A stretch of DNA of 64,000 bases, taken from contig CANGIF010000008.1 of assembly GCA_947453885.1 (NCBI GenBank), forward strand, positions 1 to 64,000, written 5' to 3'. The number at the start of each line of letters is the position of its first letter. Position 1 is the stretch's first letter. The notes below the pieces were generated by a model. It was not told the origin of the DNA and searched no databases. It worked only from the letters and a program-made list of their open reading frames with translations. Positions 36,901-44,353 of the stretch are shown piece by piece. The position numbers were made by a program, and so were the translations under genes. This DNA comes from Flavobacteriaceae bacterium (GTDB taxonomy: Bacteria; Bacteroidota; Bacteroidia; Flavobacteriales; Flavobacteriaceae).

Positions 36901-37338
36901 TGCCACTTTCAAAGTGTTTTTATCGAGCTCTTTTTTGGTAACTACTTTTTCAAAAAGCGCTTCAGGATAGGAAACAATTACCGCGGGTTTTTGACGTGAA
37001 TTAATTCGATTTAAAACCTCTGCTCTTAAAAGTACATTTGCATTATCGGTATCTTCTATTTGATAAGGACGACGATAGGAACTAGGGTAAAAAAGCACAT
37101 TTTGCTCGCCAATTAATTGTTCCAAATCGTTCAAATAATAGGCAGCTTCTTCTTTATCGTTGAATAAAAGTAAAAAAGGTTTTTCACTTTTTTTGAATAA
37201 TGATTGTACTACAAACGAAAGTGACGAGCCAATTAAGCCGTTAAGTTGTATTTTATGACTCTCTTGTTGCAATGCCTCCGAAAGTTGCATGATTTTCGGA
37301 TTGTTGTCGTACGAATTTAATAAGGCTGCTTTACTCAA
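33979..37338 (-). CDS. mfd: transcription-repair coupling factor Mfd
   Basis: A 1119-residue protein with the full Mfd layout. The N-terminal UvrB-like module contains [15 protein letters not shown]. The RNA-polymerase-interacting domain has [20 protein letters not shown]. The RecG-like translocase follows, with Walker A [20 protein letters not shown], the DEEQ box in [12 protein letters not shown] and [11 protein letters not shown]. Later motifs are [16 protein letters not shown] and [10 protein letters not shown]. The C-terminal TRCF domain begins near residue 985. It removes RNA polymerase stalled at lesions and recruits UvrA. It overlaps the upstream lipoprotein gene by 4 bases (ATGA). 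Confidence 0.96.
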   Translation of the reverse strand: [1119 protein letters not shown]

Positions 37339-37928
37339 TTTGCTGGAATATTGGCTTTTACTGTTGGAATTGCACGAGAAGTGTTTAGAATTTGAATCAA
37401 ATCTTGCTCTCCTTCTTCAACTTTAATTTTGGATCGCTTTAAAACTTCATCAATTTGAACTTCAACTGAAGTAATGTCGGTATTTATATCTTTAATTAAA
37501 GTAATTACTTTTTGATCCGGTATTTGATGCAAGTGCAGGTATAAATCCAAAGAATTTATTTTTGTTGTCAATACTTTTAAACGACTTTTTACTTGATTAT
37601 TATTGAACTGATACGGCAAACCAATTGTAATGTCAACCATTTTTTTAGATAGTGTTTTTGCTTTTTGTTGAAACGCTCCAATGGTGCTTTTAGGTTTTTG
37701 TTTGGCTTCGTTTTTAAAATCGTTCCAGCCTTTCCAATTGTTTATTATATGTTGATTTTCAGAGTTCAAATTTGAAAAAACAAACCCCCAAGCTTTATTA
37801 ATGTTTGCAAAAACCAGTTCTTTCTTTTTTATATCTCTAGCGTTTTCAAGATTCCGTTGTGTATGATCTTCTTGGCACGCAAAAAAAGTAAGGACAAGCA
37901 GTAAAATAAAAAATGGTTTGTTTTTCAT
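37335..37928 (-). CDS. lipoprotein of unknown function
   Basis: A 197-residue lipoprotein (signal LLLVLTFFACQEDHTQ, lipobox Cys near 18). The mature part is largely helical, with a conserved-looking INKAWGFVFSNLNSENQHII and NNWKGWNDFKNEAKQKPKST. I know such proteins only as hypothetical neighbours of mfd in Flavobacteriaceae. It overlaps mfd by 4 bases and is probably translated together with it. A periplasmic or outer-membrane location is inferred from the signal. Confidence 0.65.
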   Translation of the reverse strand: MKNKPFFILLLVLTFFACQEDHTQRNLENARDIKKKELVFANINKAWGFVFSNLNSENQHIINNWKGWNDFKNEAKQKPKSTIGAFQQKAKTLSKKMVDITIGLPYQFNNNQVKSRLKVLTTKINSLDLYLHLHQIPDQKVITLIKDINTDITSVEVQIDEVLKRSKIKVEEGEQDLIQILNTSRAIPTVKANIPAN

Positions 37929-38120
37929 ATTCTGGTTATTTTGGCAAAGTTACAAAGTAAAACGAAAGTAAACACGTATTTATACTTTTTCAGAATATGA
38001 TTTTTTGGCTTTATAACTTTTCTTTCGTTCACTTTAGCTTTTTTAAAATCTGCATAGATTGGATTTATATGATTTATGTTCATTACGAAATCGTTATATT
38101 TGCCAACAAATTGTATAGTT

Positions 38121-39059
38121 ATGCAAACAAAAATCCTAATAATTGGAGCTTGTGGTCAAATAGGAACCGAGTTAACACATAAATTAAGAGCAATATACGG
38201 AATTGCAAATGTCATCGCATCTGATATTAGAAAACTAAATAATGAGGTGGTAAATTCAGGACCATTTGAAGTTGTAAATGCATTGGATTTCAATCAAATT
38301 GAACATTTGGTAGAAGTACATCAAATCACTGATGTTTATTTAATGGCAGCATTACTATCAGCTACTGCTGAGAAAAACCCTGCTTTTGCTTGGGATTTGA
38401 ATATGAACTCGTTGTTTCATGTATTGAACTTAGCAAAAGCAAAAAAAATAAAAAAGATATTTTGGCCTTCAAGTATTGCTGTATTTGGGCCTACCACCCC
38501 AAAAGAGCAAACCCAACAATTTACCATTATGGAACCTAGTACAGTTTACGGCATTAGTAAACAATCGGGCGAAAGATGGTGTGAATATTACCATAATGTT
38601 TTTGGGGTTGACGTTCGTAGTGTTCGATATCCAGGACTTATAAGCTGGAGTACTCCTCCAGGAGGCGGAACAACCGATTATGCAGTTGAAATTTTTCATA
38701 AAGCTTTGAGTGATGGAAAATACGAATGTTTTTTAGAAGCAAACACAAAAATGCCTATGATGTATATGGACGATGCTATTAAGGCTACAGTTCAAATAAT
38801 GCAAGCTGAGCCAGAGCAAATCAAAATACGTTCCTCATATAATTTAGCAGCTATCAGTTTTACACCAGAAGTTATTGCGAATGAAATTGCAAAACAATTA
38901 CCAGATTTTACAATATCCTATAAACCAGATTTTCGTCAAAAAATTGCTGATAGTTGGCCAGCAAGCATAGACGATTCCTTTGCGAGAAGAGACTGGAACT
39001 GGAGTCATGATTTTGATTTAAGCAAAATAACTATTGAAATGTTGGAAAATTTAAAATAA
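38121..39059 (+). CDS. tdh: L-threonine 3-dehydrogenase, SDR type
   Basis: A 312-residue extended SDR enzyme from ATG 38121. It has the NAD site ILIIGACGQIGTELTHKL, the catalytic region with IFWPSSIAVFGPTTPKEQTQ and YGISKQSGERW (YxxxK). The diagnostic stretch SVRYPGLISWSTPPGGGTTD, then YAVEIFHKAL, is typical of the GalE-like threonine dehydrogenases known from Flavobacterium and from animals. It oxidises L-threonine to 2-amino-3-oxobutyrate with NAD+. It converges with the next gene, with only 2 bases between the stops. Confidence 0.9.
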   Translation: MQTKILIIGACGQIGTELTHKLRAIYGIANVIASDIRKLNNEVVNSGPFEVVNALDFNQIEHLVEVHQITDVYLMAALLSATAEKNPAFAWDLNMNSLFHVLNLAKAKKIKKIFWPSSIAVFGPTTPKEQTQQFTIMEPSTVYGISKQSGERWCEYYHNVFGVDVRSVRYPGLISWSTPPGGGTTDYAVEIFHKALSDGKYECFLEANTKMPMMYMDDAIKATVQIMQAEPEQIKIRSSYNLAAISFTPEVIANEIAKQLPDFTISYKPDFRQKIADSWPASIDDSFARRDWNWSHDFDLSKITIEMLENLK

Positions 39060-39061
39060 AC

Positions 39062-39559
39062 TTATTGCTTATAACTTCTAATTAGTTTACTTTCTAAAGT
39101 ATCTTTGATTTGAACAACTAGTTTTGTTTTGTCGTTCGGAATTGTCATTGACAAAACATATTGCTTTAATTTCCAATCTTTACCTGTTTTAACTAATACT
39201 CCAGAGCCCCTACAAATTTTCATTTGTGTATCTAATAGTTCATCAAACCAAACTGTTTTTTTATCCACACTAAAATAGATATTTCTTTTAAGTGCATTAA
39301 AATTCCATGTTTTCCCCTTAATAAAATAAGGTTTTGCAAATGTTTGAAATTCTTTTTTTGTCCAGTTTTCTGTAGCGTCTGTACCTAAATAATGTGCGTC
39401 TTCAGCTAAAAAATTCATGTAGGCTTCAAAATGAACTTCTGCTGCATTTTTATGCCAATTGTTTATTAATTTGTTAATCTCTAATAAAGTAGTGTTTTTT
39501 TGCGCAAAAATTAAAGTACTAAAACAAAATGGGAACAATAATAATATTTTTAATTTCAT
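39062..39559 (-). CDS. secreted SnoaL/NTF2-like protein
   Basis: A 165-residue protein from the ATG at 39559 (the frame is open 18 codons further). The signal peptide is MKLKILLLFPFCFSTLIFAQ. The mature part reads INKLINNWHKNAAEVHFEAY, MNFLAEDAHYLGTDATENWT and WFDELLDTQMKICRGSGVLV, the pattern of nuclear-transport-factor-2/SnoaL-like folds, including W-x-x-x-A-x-x-x-x-x-x-x-Y/F and a late W-K-L-K-Q-Y. Its ligand is unknown. It is probably periplasmic. Confidence 0.7.
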   Translation of the reverse strand: MKLKILLLFPFCFSTLIFAQKNTTLLEINKLINNWHKNAAEVHFEAYMNFLAEDAHYLGTDATENWTKKEFQTFAKPYFIKGKTWNFNALKRNIYFSVDKKTVWFDELLDTQMKICRGSGVLVKTGKDWKLKQYVLSMTIPNDKTKLVVQIKDTLESKLIRSYKQ

Positions 39560-39783
39560 TTTTATAAATGTTGAAAATAGTGTACAATAAAAATAATATA
39601 AAATATCCAACATTCAGTTAAGTTTCTAATTTTTATTTTTCTAATAAAAATTCGGATAGTTAAAGATGTTAAAAAAAACTTATTAACACGAAAACGATAT
39701 AGTTACGCGTAAAATTATAAGATTGTTTTTTTTAACCTCTTTTGTCATACATTTATGCAATTATTAACCCAAAAATTTATTTT

Positions 39784-42642
39784 ATGAATAAAAAATTTAT
39801 TTATTTAGTACTTGCATTCTTTGCTTTTGCATTTACAAGTAACGCCCAAACTATTTCTATGATTGGAGATGGTGTTAGTGGCTGGTCAACAGACGTTGAC
39901 ATGACAACTGCTGACAATGTGCATTATACATTGTCTAATTTTACATTTTCCAATGGCGGGGCAAAATTCCGACAAGGTCACGACTGGGGTAACAACTGGG
40001 GGGCATCAAATTTCCCTTCAGGTACAGCTACTTCAAACGGAAATAACATTCCTACAACAGCAGGAGTTTATGACGTTACGTTTAATTTAACTACTAAAGC
40101 GTATGTGTTTACTCCCGTAGCCTTAGGTTATGCTGATATTAGTGTTTATGGCACAGCAAATTCTAATACAGATGCAGCAATGTCAACTATTGATGGGGTA
40201 CATTACAACCTTAGTAATTATGCAGTAACGTTGGGTGATTTAGTTTTTAGACAAGATCAAGCCAATACCAATACTTGGGCGGCAGTTGATTTTCCTTCAG
40301 GAACTGCTACTAGTGGCGGAACTGCTATTAGTGTAATACCAGGAACTTACAACATCTCTTTTAACTTAACTACTGGTGCATATTCATTTACTTTTGCTAC
40401 TATTAGTATTATTGGCGATGGTTTAGCAGGTTGGGGAACTGATACTGACATGACAACAACTGATGGAGTTAATTATTCTTTAAATTTGACTACTTTTTCT
40501 ACACATCAAGTTAAATTCCGTCAAGACCATGCTTGGGCTTTTAGTTGGGGATCTAGTGCTTTTCCAAGTGGAACAGCATCTTTAAACGGAAATAATATTA
40601 ACACAATTGCAGGAGATTATGTAGTTACTTTTAACAGAAATACAGGCGCTTATAATTTTTCAAATAGCTATCCTGTAATTAGTTTAAACAGTAATGGTAC
40701 TGATATAGATATGGTAACTTTAGATGGAGAAAATTATTATTTAAATAATTTTGCTTTTACTGCTGGATCTTATAAATTTAGACAAGGACATGCTGATACT
40801 TTTGTTTGGGGAGCATCATCATTTCCAAATGGAACAGCTGCAACTTATATCGCATCTGCCATTCCTGTAGCAGGTAAAAACTATAATGTTTCTTTCAATA
40901 AAACTACAGGTGTTTATTCTTTTAGTTATGTTACTATTAGTATAATTGGAGACGCTACTCCAGGAGGATGGGGAGCTGATACGGATATGTCAACCGCAGA
41001 TGGAATTACATACACATTAAATGGTGCTACATTAACAAATGCTTCAGTGAAATTCCGTTTGGGACATGATTGGTCAACAAACTGGGGTAGTAATGTTTTT
41101 CCTTCAGGTATTGCTTATCAAGGAGGTAATAATATTGCTGTAAATGAAGGTTCTGTTTACAATATTTCGTTTAATATTCAAACAGGTGAATTTAATTTTA
41201 ATGATACTTTAAAATCAAGAGTTAGAGATAGTCAATGCGGTTCATTATTAACGTCATTGAGTGATGCTATTCTTGCTGTTAGAATTCCAAGTGCTCAAAT
41301 GTATCGTTATGAAGTAACAAATGGTGCAACTGTTAACACTTTTGAAACTACAAAATATAGTTTTGATTTAACACAACTTCCAGGTTCAACTTACAACAGT
41401 ACATACAACGTTAGAGTAGCTGTTAAAATCAATGATGTTTGGAGAAGTTATGGAGCTACTTGTGATATTTATACACCAGCAATTACAACTTCTGCAAACG
41501 TTCCTACAACTCAAATTATTGCTTCTCAATGGGGATCAACACTTGCAGGCTTGGATTCACCGATACACGCAAAATGGATGTATTCAGCAGAAGCTTATCG
41601 TTTTGAAGTTACTAATGGAGCTGTAGTTACAACTTATGATTCTCCAATTTACTATTTTAATTTAACAAAAATAGTAGGTTCAACTTATGCAACTACTTAT
41701 TCTATTAGAGTTGCAGTTAAAGTATCTGGAACTTGGGGTGATTATGGCGCTTCTTGTAACATTTCTACTCCAAGCCTTGCTAGTGTAGGTGGTGTTCCAA
41801 CAACACAAATTTTAGCAACAGAATGTGGTACTACTTTAGCTGCTATGAATACTCCAATACATGCTAAATGGATGTACAATACTCAAGGATATCGTTTTGA
41901 AGTTACGCCTGAAGGATCTTCACCAGTAGTTTACGAAACAACTAGCTATTACTTCAATTTAAACAAAATTGCAGGATCAGCTTATGGAACTAATTACTCT
42001 ATTAGAGTTGCTATAAATGTTGAAGGAACTTGGGGTTCTTATGGATCTTCTTGTACAGTAACTTCTCCAACATTATCTTCTAGCACAGTACCAACAACTA
42101 AAGTTCACCCAGCATTTTGTGGTACTACTTTAGCTGCTTTAGATACTAAAATACCTGTTACTCCTATTGCAGCTGCTGAAGGCTATCGTTTTGAAATTAC
42201 AACAGGTGGAGTAGTTACTGTTTATGATTCAAGTACATATAACTTCAAACTTTCTCAAGCTGGAGTGGTTGTAACTAATGCAACTGTTTATTCAATTCGT
42301 GTTGCAGCTAAAATAAATGGTATCTATGGAGCTTATGGTGTTTCATGTGATGTTACAACTCCAGCAAGTATTGCAAAACATGTAGTTGAAACTGCTGATT
42401 TTGGTGTAACTGCTTATCCAAATCCATTTAATGGTGCATTTAAACTTCAAGTAAGTGGAACAATCAACGAATCAGTTTCTGTTGTAGTTTACGATATGAT
42501 GGGTAAACAAATTGAAAATAGAGTTATTAATGCTTCTGATATTGAAAATGTAACTTTAGGTCAAGATTATTCAACTGGAATTTATAATGTACTTGTTTCT
42601 CAAGGAATGAATACTAAAACAGTTCGTTTAGTTAAAAACTAG
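39784..42642 (+). CDS. repetitive T9SS-secreted surface protein
   Basis: A 952-residue protein from ATG 39784. Signal peptide residues 1-22 (LVLAFFAFAFTSNAQ). It then has five repeats of about 90 residues, each with a pattern like ISIIGDGLAGWGTDTDMTTT, VKFRQDHAWAFSWGSSAFPS and GTY-x-I-x-FN, similar to the SusE/SusF-type starch-binding Ig-like domains. Four repeats of about 85 residues follow, each starting like ECGTTLAAMNTPIHAKWM and containing Y-R-F-E-V-T and T-Y-S-I-R-V-A. The last 75 residues are a type IX C-terminal sorting domain (VTAYPNPFNGAFKLQVSG ... GMNTKTVRLVKN). It is exported by T9SS and may bind glycans. A TTG at 39742 is an unlikely start. Confidence 0.85.
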   Translation: MNKKFIYLVLAFFAFAFTSNAQTISMIGDGVSGWSTDVDMTTADNVHYTLSNFTFSNGGAKFRQGHDWGNNWGASNFPSGTATSNGNNIPTTAGVYDVTFNLTTKAYVFTPVALGYADISVYGTANSNTDAAMSTIDGVHYNLSNYAVTLGDLVFRQDQANTNTWAAVDFPSGTATSGGTAISVIPGTYNISFNLTTGAYSFTFATISIIGDGLAGWGTDTDMTTTDGVNYSLNLTTFSTHQVKFRQDHAWAFSWGSSAFPSGTASLNGNNINTIAGDYVVTFNRNTGAYNFSNSYPVISLNSNGTDIDMVTLDGENYYLNNFAFTAGSYKFRQGHADTFVWGASSFPNGTAATYIASAIPVAGKNYNVSFNKTTGVYSFSYVTISIIGDATPGGWGADTDMSTADGITYTLNGATLTNASVKFRLGHDWSTNWGSNVFPSGIAYQGGNNIAVNEGSVYNISFNIQTGEFNFNDTLKSRVRDSQCGSLLTSLSDAILAVRIPSAQMYRYEVTNGATVNTFETTKYSFDLTQLPGSTYNSTYNVRVAVKINDVWRSYGATCDIYTPAITTSANVPTTQIIASQWGSTLAGLDSPIHAKWMYSAEAYRFEVTNGAVVTTYDSPIYYFNLTKIVGSTYATTYSIRVAVKVSGTWGDYGASCNISTPSLASVGGVPTTQILATECGTTLAAMNTPIHAKWMYNTQGYRFEVTPEGSSPVVYETTSYYFNLNKIAGSAYGTNYSIRVAINVEGTWGSYGSSCTVTSPTLSSSTVPTTKVHPAFCGTTLAALDTKIPVTPIAAAEGYRFEITTGGVVTVYDSSTYNFKLSQAGVVVTNATVYSIRVAAKINGIYGAYGVSCDVTTPASIAKHVVETADFGVTAYPNPFNGAFKLQVSGTINESVSVVVYDMMGKQIENRVINASDIENVTLGQDYSTGIYNVLVSQGMNTKTVRLVKN

Positions 42643-42669
42643 TTTTTTTTAGATTATTATAATTGTTTT

Positions 42670-42708
42670 AAAGGGATTCAAAGAAATTTGAATCCCTTTT
42701 TAATTTTT
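42670..42708 (+). terminator. strong Rho-independent terminator
   Basis: AAAGGGATTCAAA (42670-42682) pairs perfectly with TTTGAATCCCTTT (42687-42699) around a GAAA loop, followed by TTTAATTTTT. It ends the surface-protein gene and lies before the convergent HRDC gene. Confidence 0.85.
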
Positions 42709-42725
42709 ACTAATGATAGTATTTG

Positions 42726-43154
42726 TTATAAAGCATTTAAAACCGACATAATTTCTTCTCCATATTTCTCAATTCTATGATTTCCAAAGTTTTTTATTTC
42801 TTTTAACTCTTCAATAGATCTTGGGTTTGATTTAGCAATTGCAGCTAAATGAGCATTATAACAAATCATAAAAGGAGACCAATTAAGATTTTGAGCTACA
42901 TTATTTCGCCAACTTTTTAATGCATCGTAGGTTTTTAATTCATTTTCTGAAAATTGGAAGTCACTATTCTTTTCTTTTTTTTCTTTTTTTGGTTCAAAAA
43001 AAAGTAATACAGACCAATAATCGATTGAACTTGTGGTAACAAAATGTGTTGAAGTTACTTTGATTTCCACTTCATTTAGAAAAGCATTCATTATGTCTTG
43101 ATCGTTTTGACAATGCTCTTTAGATAATCGAATGTTAAATACTTTACTATTCAT
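42726..43154 (-). CDS. stand-alone HRDC-domain protein
   Basis: A 142-residue protein. The last 75 residues are an HRDC domain: ENELKTYDALKSWRNNVAQN, then CYNAHLAAIAKSNPRSIEEL and IKNFGNHRIEKYGEEIMSVL, which is the usual L-x-x-WR-x-x-x-A...I-x-x-x-x-L-x-x-I-A...G-x-x-x-x-x-x-YG pattern. HRDC domains bind nucleic acid and usually cap RecQ helicases or RNase D. The N-terminal 65 residues include a KKEKKEKN linker and are otherwise unassigned. No helicase domain is present. It is 17 bases downstream of an SSB gene on the same strand, so the two are probably expressed together. Confidence 0.75.
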   Translation of the reverse strand: MNSKVFNIRLSKEHCQNDQDIMNAFLNEVEIKVTSTHFVTTSSIDYWSVLLFFEPKKEKKEKNSDFQFSENELKTYDALKSWRNNVAQNLNWSPFMICYNAHLAAIAKSNPRSIEELKEIKNFGNHRIEKYGEEIMSVLNAL

Positions 43155-43171
43155 AATAAATTGGGTTTACA

Positions 43172-43504
43172 TTATTTTCCTAATAACAACACTTCATTTG
43201 CGACTACTTCGGTAATGAAGCGTTTGATGCCCTCTTTGTCGTCGTAGCTTCTGTGTGTAAGCTTACCGTCTATTGCTATTTCTTTTCCTTTAGTTACTAG
43301 TTTTTCGATTATATCGGCGGTTTTCCCCCAGGCCACTACTCGGTGCCATTCTGTTTGTTCAATTTTCTCACCTTTTTCGTTGGTGTAATAGTCGTTTGTA
43401 GCGAGTGTGATTGTGGCTACTTTTTTCCCTTTTTCAAAGGTTTTGATTTCTGGTTGTTGTCCTACGTGACCAATTAACTGTACTCTGTTTTTCATTGCAT
43501 TCAT
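43172..43504 (-). CDS. ssb: single-stranded DNA-binding protein, short form without acidic tail
   Basis: A 110-residue SSB. The OB fold is complete: KNRVQLIGHVGQQPEIKTF, then KVATITLATNDYY, EQTEWHRVVAWGKTADIIEK and KGKEIAIDGKLTHRSYDDKE. It ends directly after the fold (VANEVLLLGK) and lacks the linker and the acidic D-D-x-P-F tip, so it cannot recruit partners in the usual way. It is probably a second SSB beside a chromosomal one. The gene leads the HRDC gene on the minus strand and is divergent from the zinc-ribbon gene, with operator-like palindromes between them. Confidence 0.9.
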   Translation of the reverse strand: MNAMKNRVQLIGHVGQQPEIKTFEKGKKVATITLATNDYYTNEKGEKIEQTEWHRVVAWGKTADIIEKLVTKGKEIAIDGKLTHRSYDDKEGIKRFITEVVANEVLLLGK

Positions 43505-43612
43505 GGCTTTTTCTTTTAATTGTTATTATTTATTTGTTTATTGTCGGTTGTTTTTATTTGTTTCCGACGATGCAAAGTTGTGGTGGTTGGTGTAGCTTAT
43601 TCGGTAGTTATT

Positions 43613-43674
43613 CGTTTACATACGGATGTAAACGGGAGTAACCGTTTGTAAACGGAACTTTTTTTTTATATTTG
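43613..43674 (+). promoter_or_regulatory. promoter of the zinc-ribbon gene with two palindromes
   Basis: TTTG (43645-43648) and TATATTTG (43667-43674) are separated by 18 bp, an excellent -33/-7 pair. CCGTTTGTAAACGG (43642-43655), a near-perfect palindrome, covers the -33 box. Upstream, CGTTTACAT (43613-43621) and ATGTAAACG (43626-43634) form a perfect inverted repeat. The two sites share the core CGTTT...AAACG and their centres are 25 bp apart, so a repressor is likely. Confidence 0.7.
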
Positions 43675-43696
43675 TTTGATTATAACTATTTTGATT

Positions 43697-44047
43697 ATGC
43701 TAAAAACATGTTTGGAATGTGGGGAAAAAATTGTAGGTAGAGAGGATAAAAAGTTTTGTAATGATGGTTGTCGGAATTCGTTTAACAATAAAATGAATAA
43801 GGACAGTACTAATTATATGCGGACGATTAACAATAAGCTTCGGAAGAATTATAGGGTTTTGTGCGGGCTTAATGTGGAGGGGAAGACAAAAACGAGTGAA
43901 TCAAAATTGTTGAGTTTGGGTTTTGATTTTGATTATTTTACGAATGTTTTGAATACTAAGAGTGGTAATTCGTATCGGTTTGTTTATGATCAAGGTTATT
44001 TGGTTTTGGCTGATGGTTTTATTATGTTGGTTAAAAGGGCTTTTTAG
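43697..44047 (+). CDS. small zinc-ribbon protein
   Basis: A 116-residue protein from the ATG at 43697, about 16 bases after the predicted transcription start. The N-terminus has a zinc ribbon, CLECGEKIVGREDKKFC followed by NDGC, like that of DUF2116-type proteins. The middle is basic (NNKLRKNYRVLC), and the C-terminus (YRFVYDQGYLVLADGFIMLV) is hydrophobic-aromatic but not long enough for a clear membrane span. I do not recognise a named family. It is probably nucleic-acid-binding. It is divergent from ssb and under a palindromic operator. A terminator follows at 44144. Confidence 0.65.
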   Translation: MLKTCLECGEKIVGREDKKFCNDGCRNSFNNKMNKDSTNYMRTINNKLRKNYRVLCGLNVEGKTKTSESKLLSLGFDFDYFTNVLNTKSGNSYRFVYDQGYLVLADGFIMLVKRAF

Positions 44048-44143
44048 TTGGGTTTGGAATACTATTGGTATTGTTCTAATTTAAGATAAAAAGGTTGATT
44101 TCAAGAATTGTTTTTGGTGTTTCTTTTTAAAAGTTGAATGTTT

Positions 44144-44178
44144 AAAACGATCAAAGCTCCCTGTTTTGATCGTTTTTT
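44144..44178 (+). terminator. Rho-independent terminator after the zinc-ribbon gene
   Basis: AAAACGATCAAA (44144-44155) pairs with TTTGATCGTTTT (44165-44176), loop of 9 bases, then more T. The rest of 44048-44353 holds a likely promoter for the next gene and nothing else I can support. Confidence 0.8.
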
Positions 44179-44300
44179 ATTATTAGTTATAAACGAAACG
44201 GCTTTGCGGCATTGGTGAGAATGCTTGGTGACTCGCAATGAATGATTAGGGGTTGGGTTCAAGTTTGTACTGCATATTTCGATTGGTTCGATTTTTTGGT

Positions 44301-44308
44301 TATTTTTG
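44301..44308 (+). promoter_or_regulatory. -7 box of the M28 peptidase gene
   Basis: TATTTTTG matches TAnnTTTG and lies 45 bases before the start codon. The nearest upstream TTG (44283-44285) is at a short spacing, so the -33 element is unclear. Confidence 0.45.
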
Positions 44309-44353
44309 TTTGGTTAAAAGTAGTTTTCGGTGGGTTTTTAAATTGAATTAGCA

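Noticed and set aside
43543..43568. GTCGG / CCGAC hairpin upstream of ssb
   Set aside because: Only five base pairs with a 16-base loop; likely chance.
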